The notes under the pieces are model-generated. The model ran no database searches. It saw nothing but the letters and a program-made list of their open reading frames with translations, and was not told the origin of the DNA. Below, piece after piece: positions 26,616-38,842 of a stretch of DNA of 64,000 nt (positions are counted from its first letter, which is position 1; each line of letters opens with the position of its first letter). The DNA is from Streptomyces cyaneus. Its GTDB lineage: Bacteria > Actinomycetota > Actinomycetes > Streptomycetales > Streptomycetaceae. Made by a program: the position numbers and the translations under genes. Where the stretch lies: contig NZ_ML138679.1 of NCBI RefSeq assembly GCF_004028635.1, positions 186,001 to 250,000 on the forward strand, given 5' to 3'.

Positions 26616-28232
26616 TCACCGCAGACTGCGCACGTCCAAATGCCGCAGCACCCGGTCCACCACCTCAGGATCGGCCCCCGGTTCACCGCGCGCCGCCAGC
26701 ACCTCGTGCCGCGCCGCACTCAGCAGCTCACCCTGGATCCGCCGCACCCGTTTCAGCCGCCGCAGCCGCTGCTGATGCGCCTCCCTGCGCTCCTCCTCGC
26801 CCATCTCCGGGCTGATCCGCACCCCGATCTCGAACGCCCGCCGCAACATCTGCTCGGACAGCTCCTCCGGCAGGTCCTCGACGGCCTCGATCTCCCTGAG
26901 CCTGCGCTTCGCCGCCTTGGCCGCCCGCACCGCCAGCTGCTTCTCGAACTCCTTCTCCCGCTCGCTGTCGGCGCGCACCCCGAGCCGCTTCACCAGCCAC
27001 GGCAGGGTCAGCCCCTGCAGCACCAGCGTCGCCATGATCACCCCGAACGCGATGAACACGATCTCGTCCCGGTCGGGAAAGGCGGCGCCCGAATCGGTCT
27101 CCAGCGGAATGGCCAGCGCCAGGGCGACCGAGGCGACGCCCCGCATCCCCGACCACCACATGACGATGGTCTCGCGCCAGCCGACCGGGATCTCCTCGTC
27201 GTAGTCCCGTTTCGCGTGCATCCGCTTGGTGAGCCAGGTCGCCGGCAGCAACCACAGCAGACGCACCATGACGACGACGCCGACCACCGCGGCCGCCCAG
27301 CCGAGCATCTCGGCCCAGCGCCCGGACGCCGTGCGCACCGCGATGTGCAGTTCGAGCCCGATCAGCCCGAAGGCGACGCCGGTGACCAGCGTGTCGACGA
27401 TGTCCCAGAAGGTGTGCCCGGCGAGCCGTGTCATCACGTCGTCGGCGTCGGTGGCGTACTCGGCGAGGAACAGGGCGGTGACGAGCACGGCGAGCACGCC
27501 GGAGCCGTGGAGTTCCTCGGCCAGCACGTACGAGGCGTAGGGCACGAGCAGTGTGAGCCCGATCTGCAGGGTGGGGTCCCCCAGCAGATCCATCAGCTTG
27601 TTGGCCCCCCACCCGAGAGCGAGCCCGACAGCCAGCGCCACCACGGCGGAGAGCACCAGATCCAGTCCGGCCTCCCACGGCGAGAAGCTGCCGCTCACGG
27701 CGGCCGCGATCGCCACGTGGTACAGCACGATGGCCGTGACGTCGTTGAAGAGCCCCTCGCCCTCCAGGATGGACACCAGGCGCCGCGGCAGCCCGAGCTG
27801 CCCGGCGACGGCCGTGGCCGCGACCGGGTCGGGCGGCGCGACGAGCGCACCCAGCGCCACGGCGGCGGCGAGCGGCAGCCCCGGCACGATCGCGTGGGCC
27901 ACCGCGGCCACGCACACCGTGGTGACGAACACCAGCGCCACGGCCAGCAGAAGGATGGGCCGCACGTTCGCCGCGAACTGCCGCCACGAGGTCCGCCGTA
28001 CGGCCGCGTACAGCAACGGCGGCAACAGCAGCGGCAGGATCAGATCGGGCGGAATGTCGACATTGGGCACGAAGTCGAGCAGCGCGAGAACGATCCCGAG
28101 CAGCGTCATCAGCACCGGCGCCGGCAATCCGACCCGGTCCCCCACCGGGACACTCACCACGGCCCCGAGCAACAGCACGAACAACAGGGCCAACTGATCC
28201 ACGGTCAGCGCTCCGGTGACATCGACGTCCAC
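26616..28232 (-). CDS. Na+/H+ antiporter, CPA1 (NhaP-like) family
   Basis: 538 aa with about 11-12 membrane segments over residues 10-410, then a cytoplasmic Arg/Glu-rich helical tail of about 120 residues that is likely regulatory. Family hallmarks are LVAPPDPVAATAVAGQLGLP, LEGEGLFNDVTAIVLYHVAIAA (the ND ion-binding pair), GVAFGLIGLELHIAV and WWSGMRGVASVALALAIPLE. It exchanges cytoplasmic Na+ (or K+) for protons. GTG at 28232 begins MDVDVTGALTVDQLALL. It lies 39 bp upstream of the SDR gene and could share its transcript. Confidence 0.92.
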   Translation of the reverse strand: MDVDVTGALTVDQLALLFVLLLGAVVSVPVGDRVGLPAPVLMTLLGIVLALLDFVPNVDIPPDLILPLLLPPLLYAAVRRTSWRQFAANVRPILLLAVALVFVTTVCVAAVAHAIVPGLPLAAAVALGALVAPPDPVAATAVAGQLGLPRRLVSILEGEGLFNDVTAIVLYHVAIAAAVSGSFSPWEAGLDLVLSAVVALAVGLALGWGANKLMDLLGDPTLQIGLTLLVPYASYVLAEELHGSGVLAVLVTALFLAEYATDADDVMTRLAGHTFWDIVDTLVTGVAFGLIGLELHIAVRTASGRWAEMLGWAAAVVGVVVMVRLLWLLPATWLTKRMHAKRDYDEEIPVGWRETIVMWWSGMRGVASVALALAIPLETDSGAAFPDRDEIVFIAFGVIMATLVLQGLTLPWLVKRLGVRADSEREKEFEKQLAVRAAKAAKRRLREIEAVEDLPEELSEQMLRRAFEIGVRISPEMGEEERREAHQQRLRRLKRVRRIQGELLSAARHEVLAARGEPGADPEVVDRVLRHLDVRSLR

Positions 28233-28291
28233 AAGGCAGACCTCAAGCCTGCCAGGCCGCCCTTCTCACCAGCACCTACGGGCCCCCTCGA

Positions 28292-28771
28292 CTACAGAAC
28301 GCGCCGCATCGCCCGGTGCGGTATCCCCGCGTCGGGGAACTCCGGCCCGTACGCCGCGTACCCCAGCCGCTCGTAGAACCCCAGCGCATGCGTCTGCGCG
28401 TGCAGGTCCACGGCCGCGAGCCCACGCGCGCGTGCCGCGTCCTCGATGGCCCGCACCAGGGCGACCCCGACGCCGAGACCGCGCGCCGCCTGCGCCACTG
28501 CGAGCCGCCCCAGCGACCCGACCGACGGGTCGCCGTCGGTCTTGGCCAGGGCCGCCTCGCCGTACAGCAGCCGCCCGGTCCCGAGCGGCACGCCGTCCTC
28601 CCGGACCGCCAGCACATGCACGGCACCGGCGTCGTAGGCGTCGTACTCGATCTCCTGCGGGACGCCCTGCTCGACGACGAAGACCTCCTTGCGCACCGCG
28701 AAGCAGGCCTCGCGGTCGGCGAGGTCCTCGGCGACCCGCACCGCGTACGACGGCGACGGCGACGAACTCAC
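28292..28771 (-). CDS. GNAT-family N-acetyltransferase
   Basis: 159 aa single GNAT domain. N-terminal [20 protein letters not shown] is typical of the ElaA/YjcF-like branch. The acetyl-CoA binding loop is [20 protein letters not shown] (motif A), and the C-terminal strand region is [20 protein letters not shown]. The GTG at 28771 shares bases with the stop of the pseudouridine synthase gene, so it is translationally coupled to it. The acceptor substrate is unknown. Confidence 0.92.
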   Translation of the reverse strand: MSSSPSPSYAVRVAEDLADREACFAVRKEVFVVEQGVPQEIEYDAYDAGAVHVLAVREDGVPLGTGRLLYGEAALAKTDGDPSVGSLGRLAVAQAARGLGVGVALVRAIEDAARARGLAAVDLHAQTHALGFYERLGYAAYGPEFPDAGIPHRAMRRVL

Positions 28772-29712
28772 GCGTAAGTCTCCTCGCGGACCTGGTCCAG
28801 AGCCTTCTGCAGGTCGGCCGGGTAGTCGCACGCGAACTCCACCCACTGCCCGTCCCCGGGGTGCTCGAAGCCGAGGCGGACGGCGTGCAGCCACTGGCGG
28901 GTCAGGCGGAGCCGCTTGGCGAGCGTCGGGTCGGCGCCGTACGTGAGGTCGCCGACGCAGGGGTGTCGGTGGGCGGCCATGTGGACGCGGATCTGGTGGG
29001 TGCGGCCGGTCTCCAGCTTCACGTCGAGCAGGGAGGCCGCACGGAACGCCTCGATGAGGTCGTAGTGCGTGACGGACGGCTTGCCGTCGGCCGTGACCGC
29101 CCACTTGTAGTCGTGGTTGGGGTGGCGGCCGATGGGCGCGTCGATGGTGCCGCTGGTCGGGTCGGGGTGGCCCTGGACGAGCGTGTGGTACCGCTTGTCG
29201 ACGGTGCGCTCCTTGAACTGGCGCTTGAGCGACGTGTACGCGTACTCGGACTTGGCGACGACCATCAGCCCCGAGGTGCCCACGTCGAGCCGGTGCACGA
29301 TGCCCTGGCGCTCGGCGGCACCTGACGTCGAGATCCGGTACCCGGCGGCAGCGAGCCCACCGATGACCGTCGGACCGCTCCAGCCCGGCGACGGATGCGC
29401 GGCCACACCGACCGGCTTCACGATCACGACCACGTCATCGTCGTCGTGCACGATCTCCATGCCCTCGACCGGTTCGGCGACGACCTGCACCGGCGCGGGC
29501 GCCTGCGGCATCTCGACCTCCAGCCAGGCGCCGCCGTGCACGCGCTCCGACTTGCCGACCACCGATCCGTCGACCGTGACCTTCCCCGCGGCGGCGAGCT
29601 CGGCCGCCTTGGTCCGGGAGAAGCCGAACATGCGGGAGATGGCGGCGTCGACGCGCTCGCCCTCCAGGCCGTCGGGCACGGGCAGGGTACGGATCTCGGG
29701 AATCGTGCTCAC
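28768..29712 (-). CDS. rluD: RluA-family rRNA pseudouridine synthase (RluD-like)
   Basis: 314 aa. An N-terminal S4 RNA-binding domain ([25 protein letters not shown]) is followed by the synthase domain, with motif [21 protein letters not shown] carrying the catalytic Asp. [22 protein letters not shown] comes later. It most resembles RluD-type enzymes that modify helix 69 of 23S rRNA, but the exact target positions are inferred. GTG start at 29712. It lies just downstream of lspA, an arrangement common in actinobacteria and many other bacteria. Confidence 0.9.
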   Translation of the reverse strand: MSTIPEIRTLPVPDGLEGERVDAAISRMFGFSRTKAAELAAAGKVTVDGSVVGKSERVHGGAWLEVEMPQAPAPVQVVAEPVEGMEIVHDDDDVVVIVKPVGVAAHPSPGWSGPTVIGGLAAAGYRISTSGAAERQGIVHRLDVGTSGLMVVAKSEYAYTSLKRQFKERTVDKRYHTLVQGHPDPTSGTIDAPIGRHPNHDYKWAVTADGKPSVTHYDLIEAFRAASLLDVKLETGRTHQIRVHMAAHRHPCVGDLTYGADPTLAKRLRLTRQWLHAVRLGFEHPGDGQWVEFACDYPADLQKALDQVREETYA

Positions 29713-29755
29713 CCGACGAGTATGCCGGACGGGTGAGACAGTCCCGAACGCGCGA

Positions 29756-30352
29756 TCAGTCCTTGTGGACGGTCCCGTCCGGGTCCAGCCCCCTGAACGA
29801 CAGCAGCACGATCAGGATGCCGCCGCACACGATCGCCGAGTCGGCCAGGTTGAACACGGCGAAGTGCTTGGGCGCGATGAAGTCCACGACCGCGCCCTCG
29901 AAGACGCCCGGCGAGCGGAAGATCCGGTCGGTGAGGTTGCCCAGCGCACCGCCGAGCAGCAGGCCCAGCGCGATCGCCCACGGCAGGCTGTACAGCTTGC
30001 GGGCGAGCCGGGCGATCACCACGATCACGGCCGCCGCGATCACCGTGAAGATCACGGTGAAGGCCTCACCGAAACCGAAGGCGGCGCCCGCGTTGCGGAT
30101 CGCCTCGAACTTCAGCCAGTCCCCGATGATCTCGATCGGCGGGTGGTGCTCCAGCTTGGCGACCACGATCATCTTGCTGACCAGGTCGAGGGCGTAGGCG
30201 AAGGCTGCGACCCCGAACAGCACGGCGATCCGGCGCCGGCCCCGGGGCCGCTCGGCCGCGGCTTCCTTCGCCTGCTCGTCGGACTGCTCCGGCTCGGCTC
30301 CCGCCGCCTCTGGGGTATCCGGCGTACCGATGATGCGCTCCGCCTCTGCCAC
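29756..30352 (-). CDS. lspA: Lipoprotein signal peptidase (signal peptidase II)
   Basis: 198 aa aspartyl protease of the membrane that cleaves prolipoprotein signal peptides. An acidic/Ala-rich cytoplasmic extension of about 40 residues precedes four membrane helices. The catalytic aspartates lie in [13 protein letters not shown] and [16 protein letters not shown], and [13 protein letters not shown] plus [11 protein letters not shown] are conserved as well. GTG at 30352. Located between the DksA-like gene and rluD on the same strand. Confidence 0.95.
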   Translation of the reverse strand: MAEAERIIGTPDTPEAAGAEPEQSDEQAKEAAAERPRGRRRIAVLFGVAAFAYALDLVSKMIVVAKLEHHPPIEIIGDWLKFEAIRNAGAAFGFGEAFTVIFTVIAAAVIVVIARLARKLYSLPWAIALGLLLGGALGNLTDRIFRSPGVFEGAVVDFIAPKHFAVFNLADSAIVCGGILIVLLSFRGLDPDGTVHKD

Positions 30353-30422
30353 GTGAGTCCCTCAACCTAGGTACCTGACTGAGGACGAGAGTACGACACG
30401 TCCAGCGGCACCCGGATCCCGG

Positions 30423-31853
30423 TCAGTACCGCCGCTCCTGCTTCTGCTTGCACTCCACGCACAGGGTCGCGCGCGGGAAGGCCTGCATGCGCGCCTTGCC
30501 GATCGGATTGCCGCAGTTCTCGCACAATCCGTAGGTGCCCGAGTCGAGCCGCTCCAGGGCCCGCTCGGTCTGCGTGAGCATCTCGCGCGCGTTGGCGGCG
30601 AGCGCCAGTTCGTGCTCGCGCGTGATGTTCTTGGCGCCGGTGTCCGCCTGGTCGTCTCCGGCACCGTCCCCGGAGTCCCGCATCAGCCCGACCAGAGACT
30701 GCTCGGACGACGTGAGCTCGTCGCGCAGCCGCATCACCTCGGCCATCAGCTCGGCTCGTGCCTCCTCGACCTCCTCCGTGGTCCAGGGGTCCTCACCGGG
30801 GCGCACCGCCAGCTCGCCGGGCTCCACCGCCGCGGAGATGCGTGCCTTGGGAACGGCGGTCTTGGCCGCCGTGGCCGTGCCAGGAGTCTTCTTCGCAACC
30901 ACCGTCGTGGCTCCCGTCTGCTCCGCGGCCTGCGCCGCGCCCGCCTTCTTGGCCCTGCTCTCGGCGACCACACTCTTCCCGGCCGCCCGCTCCGCGACCG
31001 CGCGCTTCCTGGCCGCGGCCCTCTTGGACGTGGTGCCCGTCCTGGACGTGCTCGTCTTGGCGGTGCTCACCTCGGAGGCGCCCTCAGCCACAGCACCGCC
31101 CTCCTCCACACCCCCACCCACACCGATGCCCTTCTCGCCGACCGCCTGCTCCCCGGCCACCTTCTCCCCGGCCGCGCTCTTGCCGGCCGCCTTCTCCCTG
31201 GCGGCTTCCTTCCCGCCCGCTTCCTTCCCCACAGCCACTCTCACGGCCACCTTCTTGGCCGCACCTTCCTTGGCCACGGTCTTCCTGGCTGCGCTCCCCT
31301 TGGCCGCCGCCTTCTTGGCCGCACTTTCCTTCGGTGCCGACCTCTTCGTGACCGCCTTCTTCGCGACCGCCTTCTTCCTGACCGCCATCTCTGCCGTCGC
31401 CTCTTCGGCCGCCGTCAACTTGGCTCCCTTGCCTCCGGACACGGCCTCCTTGGGCAGGGCCTCCTTGGACACGGCCCTCTTGGACAGGGCCTTCTTGGAC
31501 ACCGCCTTCTTGGCCGTGCCTTTCTCGGTCGCACCCTTCTTTGCGGCGCCCTTCTTCGCCACGGCCGTCTCTGCGGCCGTTTCATGGCCCGCCTCCTTCT
31601 CGGCCGTACCCGCCCCACCCCCGACAGGCCCCCGCACCGTCTTGACCGGCTTCCCGCCCCGCACCCCCGAAGGAGGACCTCCCTGCGCCCCCGTGGCACT
31701 CCCCCGCGCGCTCTTTTTCCCGCCCACCCCCTTGGCCGCACCGCCGGAGGCATGGGCACCTGCGGAGGCACCGGCACCCGTACCGCCGGAGGCACTCGCA
31801 TGGGTGGATCTGCCCGACGCCGACTGCTGTACGGCGGTCTTCTTCGCCACCAT
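30423..31853 (-). CDS. DksA/TraR zinc-finger protein with long Lys/Ala-rich N-terminal tail
   Basis: 476 aa. Only the last 120 residues form the DksA/TraR domain: a coiled coil (EEARAELMAEVMRLRDELTS, ELALAANAREMLTQTERALE) and a C4 zinc finger, YGLCENCGNPIGKARM to TLCVECKQKQERRY. About 330 N-terminal residues are low complexity: a Ser/Gly/His/Ala stretch, then many Lys/Ala units such as AKKGAAKKGATEKGTAKKAV, resembling histone-H1 tails. This suggests DNA or RNA binding added to an RNA-polymerase-binding domain (inferred). ATG at 31853 with AAGGGG upstream. The repetitive DNA may be length-variable. Confidence 0.88.
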   Translation of the reverse strand: MVAKKTAVQQSASGRSTHASASGGTGAGASAGAHASGGAAKGVGGKKSARGSATGAQGGPPSGVRGGKPVKTVRGPVGGGAGTAEKEAGHETAAETAVAKKGAAKKGATEKGTAKKAVSKKALSKRAVSKEALPKEAVSGGKGAKLTAAEEATAEMAVRKKAVAKKAVTKRSAPKESAAKKAAAKGSAARKTVAKEGAAKKVAVRVAVGKEAGGKEAAREKAAGKSAAGEKVAGEQAVGEKGIGVGGGVEEGGAVAEGASEVSTAKTSTSRTGTTSKRAAARKRAVAERAAGKSVVAESRAKKAGAAQAAEQTGATTVVAKKTPGTATAAKTAVPKARISAAVEPGELAVRPGEDPWTTEEVEEARAELMAEVMRLRDELTSSEQSLVGLMRDSGDGAGDDQADTGAKNITREHELALAANAREMLTQTERALERLDSGTYGLCENCGNPIGKARMQAFPRATLCVECKQKQERRY

Positions 31854-32137
31854 GCCGCGGCCCCTTCACATATTGTGATCTTGCTCGCGAATCGTGCTGG
31901 GACGATAAATCGACTTGAGTCCCGCGGCAACGGGGCACACCGCCCGATTCGCCCGCCTCGCGCATGCCGCGCGGCAGACCTGCATGCGTTGTGCCCAGCT
32001 CCCCGCCGGGTATGCAATCGAGCCGACCGTCCCAGAATCCGAACACGCGTACCGATCCATTCGGGTCATCCCGGCCGGGCCGGCACCCCCGCTCCCACGC
32101 CCCGAAAATCCGGTCGGCCGCTGTCCGCGCGGCGCCG

Positions 32138-32143
32138 TACACT
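32138..32143 (+). promoter_or_regulatory. Probable -10 element of the ileS leader
   Basis: TACACT, six to seven bases before the predicted leader start near 32150. The -35 region is weak. The DNA from 31854 to 32130 shows no convincing gene; an open frame across it overlaps the leader and is probably a shadow. Confidence 0.5.
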
Positions 32144-32149
32144 GGGCGG

Positions 32150-32446
32150 AGCGAAAAGCGTGGATGGGGACGAGTAGCGACGTACGCAGCCCAGAGCGAC
32201 CCGGGGACGGTGGAAGCCCGGGGGCGAGCGCGACGTGAAGATCACCCCGGAGCCGCCGGAAGAAAGCCGCAGCCGAACGGCAGCGGTCGGTAGAACCGGC
32301 ATCGCGACCCCAATGAGGGGGCTCACCGACGCACACCCCGCGTCGGAGGGCCAAGGAGGGTGGTACCGCGGGAGCGCGCCGAAACCGGCGTACGGAAAGA
32401 CACAGCTCTCGTCCCTCCGGACGGAAGGCAGCAAGTCCGCCGGAGG
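32150..32446 (+). promoter_or_regulatory. T-box leader (tRNA-Ile sensing), translational type, upstream of ileS
   Basis: The T-box core AGGGTGGTACCGCG lies at 32357-32370; its TGGT can pair with the ACCA end of uncharged tRNA. Upstream are an AGTA S-turn motif (32173-32176), an AGAGCGA bulge-like element and GGTGGAAG loop (32193-32216), GTGAAGATCACC with ATC (Ile) as the likely specifier at 32241-32243, and a stem III hairpin CCGACGC/GCGTCGG (32326-32346). Near the gene, CCTCCGG (32414-32420) pairs with CCGGAGG (32440-32446), hiding the Shine-Dalgarno, and the stem is extended by CGGA/TCCG. No terminator is present, so control should act on translation. Confidence 0.9.
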
Positions 32447-32456
32447 AAGCTCGCTG

Positions 32457-35600
<3,144 letters not shown>

Positions 35601-35618
35601 CGAGGCTCGGCCGAACAT

Positions 35619-35666
35619 CCGAAGGCCCGGGACCGCCAAAGAATCTTGGTGGTCCCGGGCCTTCGG
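35619..35666 (+). terminator. Intrinsic terminator of ileS
   Basis: CCGAAGGCCCGGGACC pairs with GGTCCCGGGCCTTCGG, and the inner CCAA/TTGG extends the stem. It starts 19 bp after the ileS stop codon. Confidence 0.9.
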
Positions 35667-35737
35667 CGTTGTGTACGTCGGACACCGCACCCCACCCCCG
35701 AACAAACACCGCAAACTCCGTGAACACGCGTAGCAAA

Positions 35738-35775
35738 AGGGCGGGGCCCCGGATCGAAATCCGGGGCCCCGCCCT
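35738..35775 (-). terminator. Intrinsic terminator of the divIVA unit
   Basis: AGGGCGGGGCCCCGGAT, loop CGAA, ATCCGGGGCCCCGCCCT: a perfect 17-bp stem, followed on the minus strand by TTTTGC. It is 36 bp downstream of the divIVA stop, facing the ileS terminator. Confidence 0.9.
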
Positions 35776-35810
35776 GAACGCTGCCGACGCCTAAGGCGTA
35801 CTACCAACCG

Positions 35811-36950
35811 TCAGTTGTCGTCCTCGTCGATGAGGAACCCGCGCATCGGAGACGGAGCCTGGCCCATCGGGGACGGACCCTGCGGCCGGACCGGTGCCAT
35901 GGGCTGGGTCATCGCCGGGGACATCTGCTGCTGACCGCCGTAGGACGGAGCAGCCGGAGACGGGGCGCCGCCCATCGTCTGGTTGCCGCCGTACGACGGG
36001 GCACTCGCGCCGGCCGGTGCCATGGAAGGCGCCGGGGACGGCGGGAGGGACGCCGTGGCCGGGGTCCGCGGCGGGGCGAGCGAGTCGTCCGACTGGGTCT
36101 CCAGCTGGCGCAGCTGGGACTCGAGGTAGGACTTCAGCCGCGTGCGGTACTCGCGCTCGAAGCCGCGCAGGTCCTCGACCTTGCGCTCCAGCGTGGCGCG
36201 GGCGGACTCCAGGGAGCCCATCGCGACGCGGTGCTTCTCCTGCGCGTCCCGCTCCAGGGCGTCAGCCTTGGCACGGGCGTCACGCTCGAGACCCTCGGCA
36301 CGCGAACGCGCCTCGCCGACGATCTTGTTGGCCTCGGAACGAGCCTCGGCGATCGCCTGGTCGGCGGTCTGCTGGGCCAGCGAGAGGACACGGGCGGCGC
36401 TGTCGCCACCGGGGCCACCCTGACCCGGGCCGCCCATGGGGCCGTGGCCACCCATAGGACCGCCCATCGGGCCACCCATCTGCTGCTGCATGGGGGGCTG
36501 GCCCATCGGCCCCGGACCCTGGCCCATCGGACCGGGACCCTGCGGGCCACCCTGACCGCCGGGACCGGCGGGCAGCTGCGGAGCACCGCTGGGCAGCTGG
36601 GGCGGGCCTCCCATGGGGCCACCCATCTGCTGCTGCGGCGGGCCCGATATGCCGGCGGGTACAGGAGCGCCGGGACCGCGCATGCCCTGCTGAGGCATGC
36701 CGCCACCCTGCTGCTGGTCCTGCGGGCCGCCGGGACCCTCCGGGGGCTTGCGCATGTTCTGCTGGTTCTGAGCAGCAGCGCGCGTGGCCGCGGCCAGCTT
36801 GGCGCGCAGGTCCTCGTTCTCGCGGAGCAGGCGCGTCAGTTCGGCTTCGACCTCATCGAGGAAGGCATCGACCTCGTCCTCGTCATAGCCTTCTCGGAGG
36901 CGGACGGTCGTGAACTGCTTGTTCCGCACGTCCTCGGGGGTCAACGGCAT
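35811..36950 (-). CDS. divIVA: DivIVA, polar growth determinant
   Basis: 379 aa tropomyosin-like coiled-coil protein marking hyphal tips and recruiting the wall-building machinery. The N-terminal lipid-binding domain reads [20 protein letters not shown], followed by [21 protein letters not shown] long Gly/Pro/Met/Gln-rich linker (about residues 70-185, [18 protein letters not shown]) precedes the second coiled coil (about 190-290, [20 protein letters not shown]) and a Pro/Ser/Gly-rich C-terminus ending [14 protein letters not shown] at 36950 with AGGTGAAGAG upstream. Linker and overall length fit the Streptomyces type. Confidence 0.96.
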   Translation of the reverse strand: MPLTPEDVRNKQFTTVRLREGYDEDEVDAFLDEVEAELTRLLRENEDLRAKLAAATRAAAQNQQNMRKPPEGPGGPQDQQQGGGMPQQGMRGPGAPVPAGISGPPQQQMGGPMGGPPQLPSGAPQLPAGPGGQGGPQGPGPMGQGPGPMGQPPMQQQMGGPMGGPMGGHGPMGGPGQGGPGGDSAARVLSLAQQTADQAIAEARSEANKIVGEARSRAEGLERDARAKADALERDAQEKHRVAMGSLESARATLERKVEDLRGFEREYRTRLKSYLESQLRQLETQSDDSLAPPRTPATASLPPSPAPSMAPAGASAPSYGGNQTMGGAPSPAAPSYGGQQQMSPAMTQPMAPVRPQGPSPMGQAPSPMRGFLIDEDDN

Positions 36951-37005
36951 CTCTTCACCTCAACGTAGTGGTCGGCAGTCGGCAAGACCGTATCTGTCAC
37001 ATCGC

Positions 37006-37293
37006 TCACATCGCGCTCCGCACGAGCGTGATCAGGATGTAGACGATGATCATCAGAACGAAGAAGGACAGGTCGAGCGCCACGCCCCCGAGACGCAGCG
37101 GCGGGATGACCCGCCGCAGAAGCTTGAGCGGTGGATCAGTGACAGTGTAGGTGGCCTCCAGAACGACCACCATCGCCTTGCCGGGTTGCCACGAGCGGGC
37201 GAACTGGAAGACGTAGTCCATGACCAACCGGAAGATGAGCACGATGAGGAAGACCATCAGCGCGATGTAGAGAACCTGCAAGACCACGCTCAT
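37006..37293 (-). CDS. yggT: YggT-family membrane protein
   Basis: 95 aa with two transmembrane segments (VLQVLYIALMVFLIVLIFRL and VALDLSFFVLMIIVYILITL) separated by a loop containing the family motif DPPLKLLRRVIPPLRLGGV. YggT proteins lie beside sepF and divIVA in many Gram-positives and are linked to septum formation or osmotic tolerance, but no enzymatic role is known. ATG at 37293, 59 bp downstream of sepF. Confidence 0.93.
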   Translation of the reverse strand: MSVVLQVLYIALMVFLIVLIFRLVMDYVFQFARSWQPGKAMVVVLEATYTVTDPPLKLLRRVIPPLRLGGVALDLSFFVLMIIVYILITLVRSAM

Positions 37294-37352
37294 GACTGGT
37301 GCTTCCCTCTCCCCTGTTCCCTGTTCCGTGCGGTTGTTTCCGGTAGTGCGTC

Positions 37353-37994
37353 TCAGCTCTGGTTGAAGAACCCGCCCTCTGCGATACGGGCCTTGTCCTC
37401 CGCCGTGACATCGACGTTAGCAGGCGACAACAGGAACACCTTCTGCGTCACCCGCTCGATGCTGCCGTGAAGACCAAACACCAAACCGGCCGCAAAGTCG
37501 ACAAGTCGCTTGGCGTCTGTGTCATCCATCTCAGTCAGATTCATGATCACCGGAGTGCCTTCACGGAAGTGTTCCCCGATGGTACGGGCCTCGTTGTAGG
37601 TCCGCGGGTGAAGCGTGGTGATCCGGTAAGGCTCTCGTTCCGACACAACCTTGGGCATGATCACCGGTGCGTTCTTCTCCAGGCTTGCGCGTTCTTGTGT
37701 GATGGACGCCACGGGCGCGATGCGTGCCGGGCGGCTGGATTCCGCGGGTAGCGAAGTCGATCGGGCCACGGGTTCACGCGGCGCGGGCGGCTGTACGATT
37801 CGCACCTCTTCGTCCCTTTGGGACTGATGTGCACTGTGCGACTGGTGCGACGGCTCGTGCCGTCGGTGGTCCCGCTCCGGCTCCGGGTCCAGTTCGGGCT
37901 CGAAGTCGTCGTCGGGGTCGAACCCCCGGCCGTCGTACCCATCGTCCTCCACGAGGCCGAGGTAGACCGCCATCTTGCGCATCGCGCCGGCCAT
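37353..37994 (-). CDS. sepF: SepF, FtsZ membrane anchor
   Basis: 213 aa. The N-terminal amphipathic membrane-targeting helix [20 protein letters not shown] is followed by an acidic/His-rich linker (about 25-120). The C-terminal SepF fold (about 125-205) reads [20 protein letters not shown], then [20 protein letters not shown] and [20 protein letters not shown]. In actinobacteria, which lack FtsA, SepF tethers FtsZ to the membrane. ATG at 37994 behind GGAGGACT. The 122-bp spacer to ylmE holds AT-richer DNA (catattttctgctg) and probably its own promoter. Confidence 0.95.
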   Translation of the reverse strand: MAGAMRKMAVYLGLVEDDGYDGRGFDPDDDFEPELDPEPERDHRRHEPSHQSHSAHQSQRDEEVRIVQPPAPREPVARSTSLPAESSRPARIAPVASITQERASLEKNAPVIMPKVVSEREPYRITTLHPRTYNEARTIGEHFREGTPVIMNLTEMDDTDAKRLVDFAAGLVFGLHGSIERVTQKVFLLSPANVDVTAEDKARIAEGGFFNQS

Positions 37995-38116
37995 GCTCTG
38001 AGTCCTCCGCTCTGTGGTGGATCGACTGCCAAGTGCCCGCGATCCACGCGGTCGTTACGCCCGCCTTTCGGCGACATTGACCATATTTTCTGCTGTGGTC
38101 CGACTTCTTGGCGACG

Positions 38117-38842
38117 TTACCCGAGCCTGGGGCGGACTCCGAGTACCGCAGTGCCGACGCGCACATGTGTCGCACCGGCCGCCACGGCCTCCTCGAGGTC
38201 CGCACTCATTCCTGCCGACACCATGTTCGCAGTCGGATGAGCTCGGCGCAGGTCGGTCGACAAATCCATCAACCGCTCGAACGCCGCCTGTTGGTGCCCC
38301 GCGTACTCCCCGGTGAGCGGGGCGACGGTCATGAGGCCGTCGAGCCGCAGCCCCGGAGCCTTCGCGACGAGGTCGGCCAACTCTTCGATCCCGCCCGGCG
38401 CCACACCACCTCTCTCGCCCCGCTCGCGCTCCCCCGCATCCAGCGCGACCTGGATGAGGCAGCCCACTTCGCGCTCCTGCCGTACGGCCTCCTTCGACAG
38501 GGCCGTCACCAGCTTGGAACGATCGACGGACTGCACGAGATCCGCGTAACCGACCACAGATCGCACTTTGTTGGTCTGCAACTGGCCGACAAAATGCCAC
38601 GCAAGGGGCAGATCCGAGCATTCGGCGGCCTTCGGTGCCGCGTCCTGATCGCGGTTCTCGGCGACATGGCGCACACCGAGTTCCGACAGCATCCGCACAT
38701 CGCTCGCCGGGTAGGTCTTGGTGACCACGATCAGGGTCACCTCCTCGCGGCCGCGCCCGGCGGCCGCGCAGGCGGCGGCGATACGGTCCTCCACCTTCGC
38801 CAGGTTTTCGGCGAGTTCGTCCTTACGGTCCGTCATGTCCAT
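38117..38842 (-). CDS. ylmE: YggS/YlmE-family PLP homeostasis protein
   Basis: 241 aa alanine-racemase-like barrel that binds pyridoxal phosphate without a known reaction. VTLIVVTKTYPASDVRMLSE contains the PLP lysine, VRHVAENRDQDAAPK replaces the usual FGENRVQE, and LAWHFVGQLQTNKVRSV, MTVAPLTGEY and NMVSAGMSADLEEAVAAGAT follow, the last containing the phosphate-binding loop. The start is either ATG 38842 (MDMTDRK), which abuts the ylmD stop, or ATG 38836 (MTDRK). It lies in the ftsZ-sepF block as in other actinobacteria. Confidence 0.93.
   Translation of the reverse strand: MDMTDRKDELAENLAKVEDRIAAACAAAGRGREEVTLIVVTKTYPASDVRMLSELGVRHVAENRDQDAAPKAAECSDLPLAWHFVGQLQTNKVRSVVGYADLVQSVDRSKLVTALSKEAVRQEREVGCLIQVALDAGERERGERGGVAPGGIEELADLVAKAPGLRLDGLMTVAPLTGEYAGHQQAAFERLMDLSTDLRRAHPTANMVSAGMSADLEEAVAAGATHVRVGTAVLGVRPRLG

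Noticed and set aside
31915..32238. 107-codon plus-strand ORF upstream of ileS
   Set aside because: It overlaps the T-box leader and its promoter, lacks a ribosome site and has the composition of a chance frame.
32235..32456. 74-codon N-terminal extension of ileS
   Set aside because: The in-frame extension is leader RNA with conserved T-box elements; the ATG at 32457 has the sequestered GGAGG.
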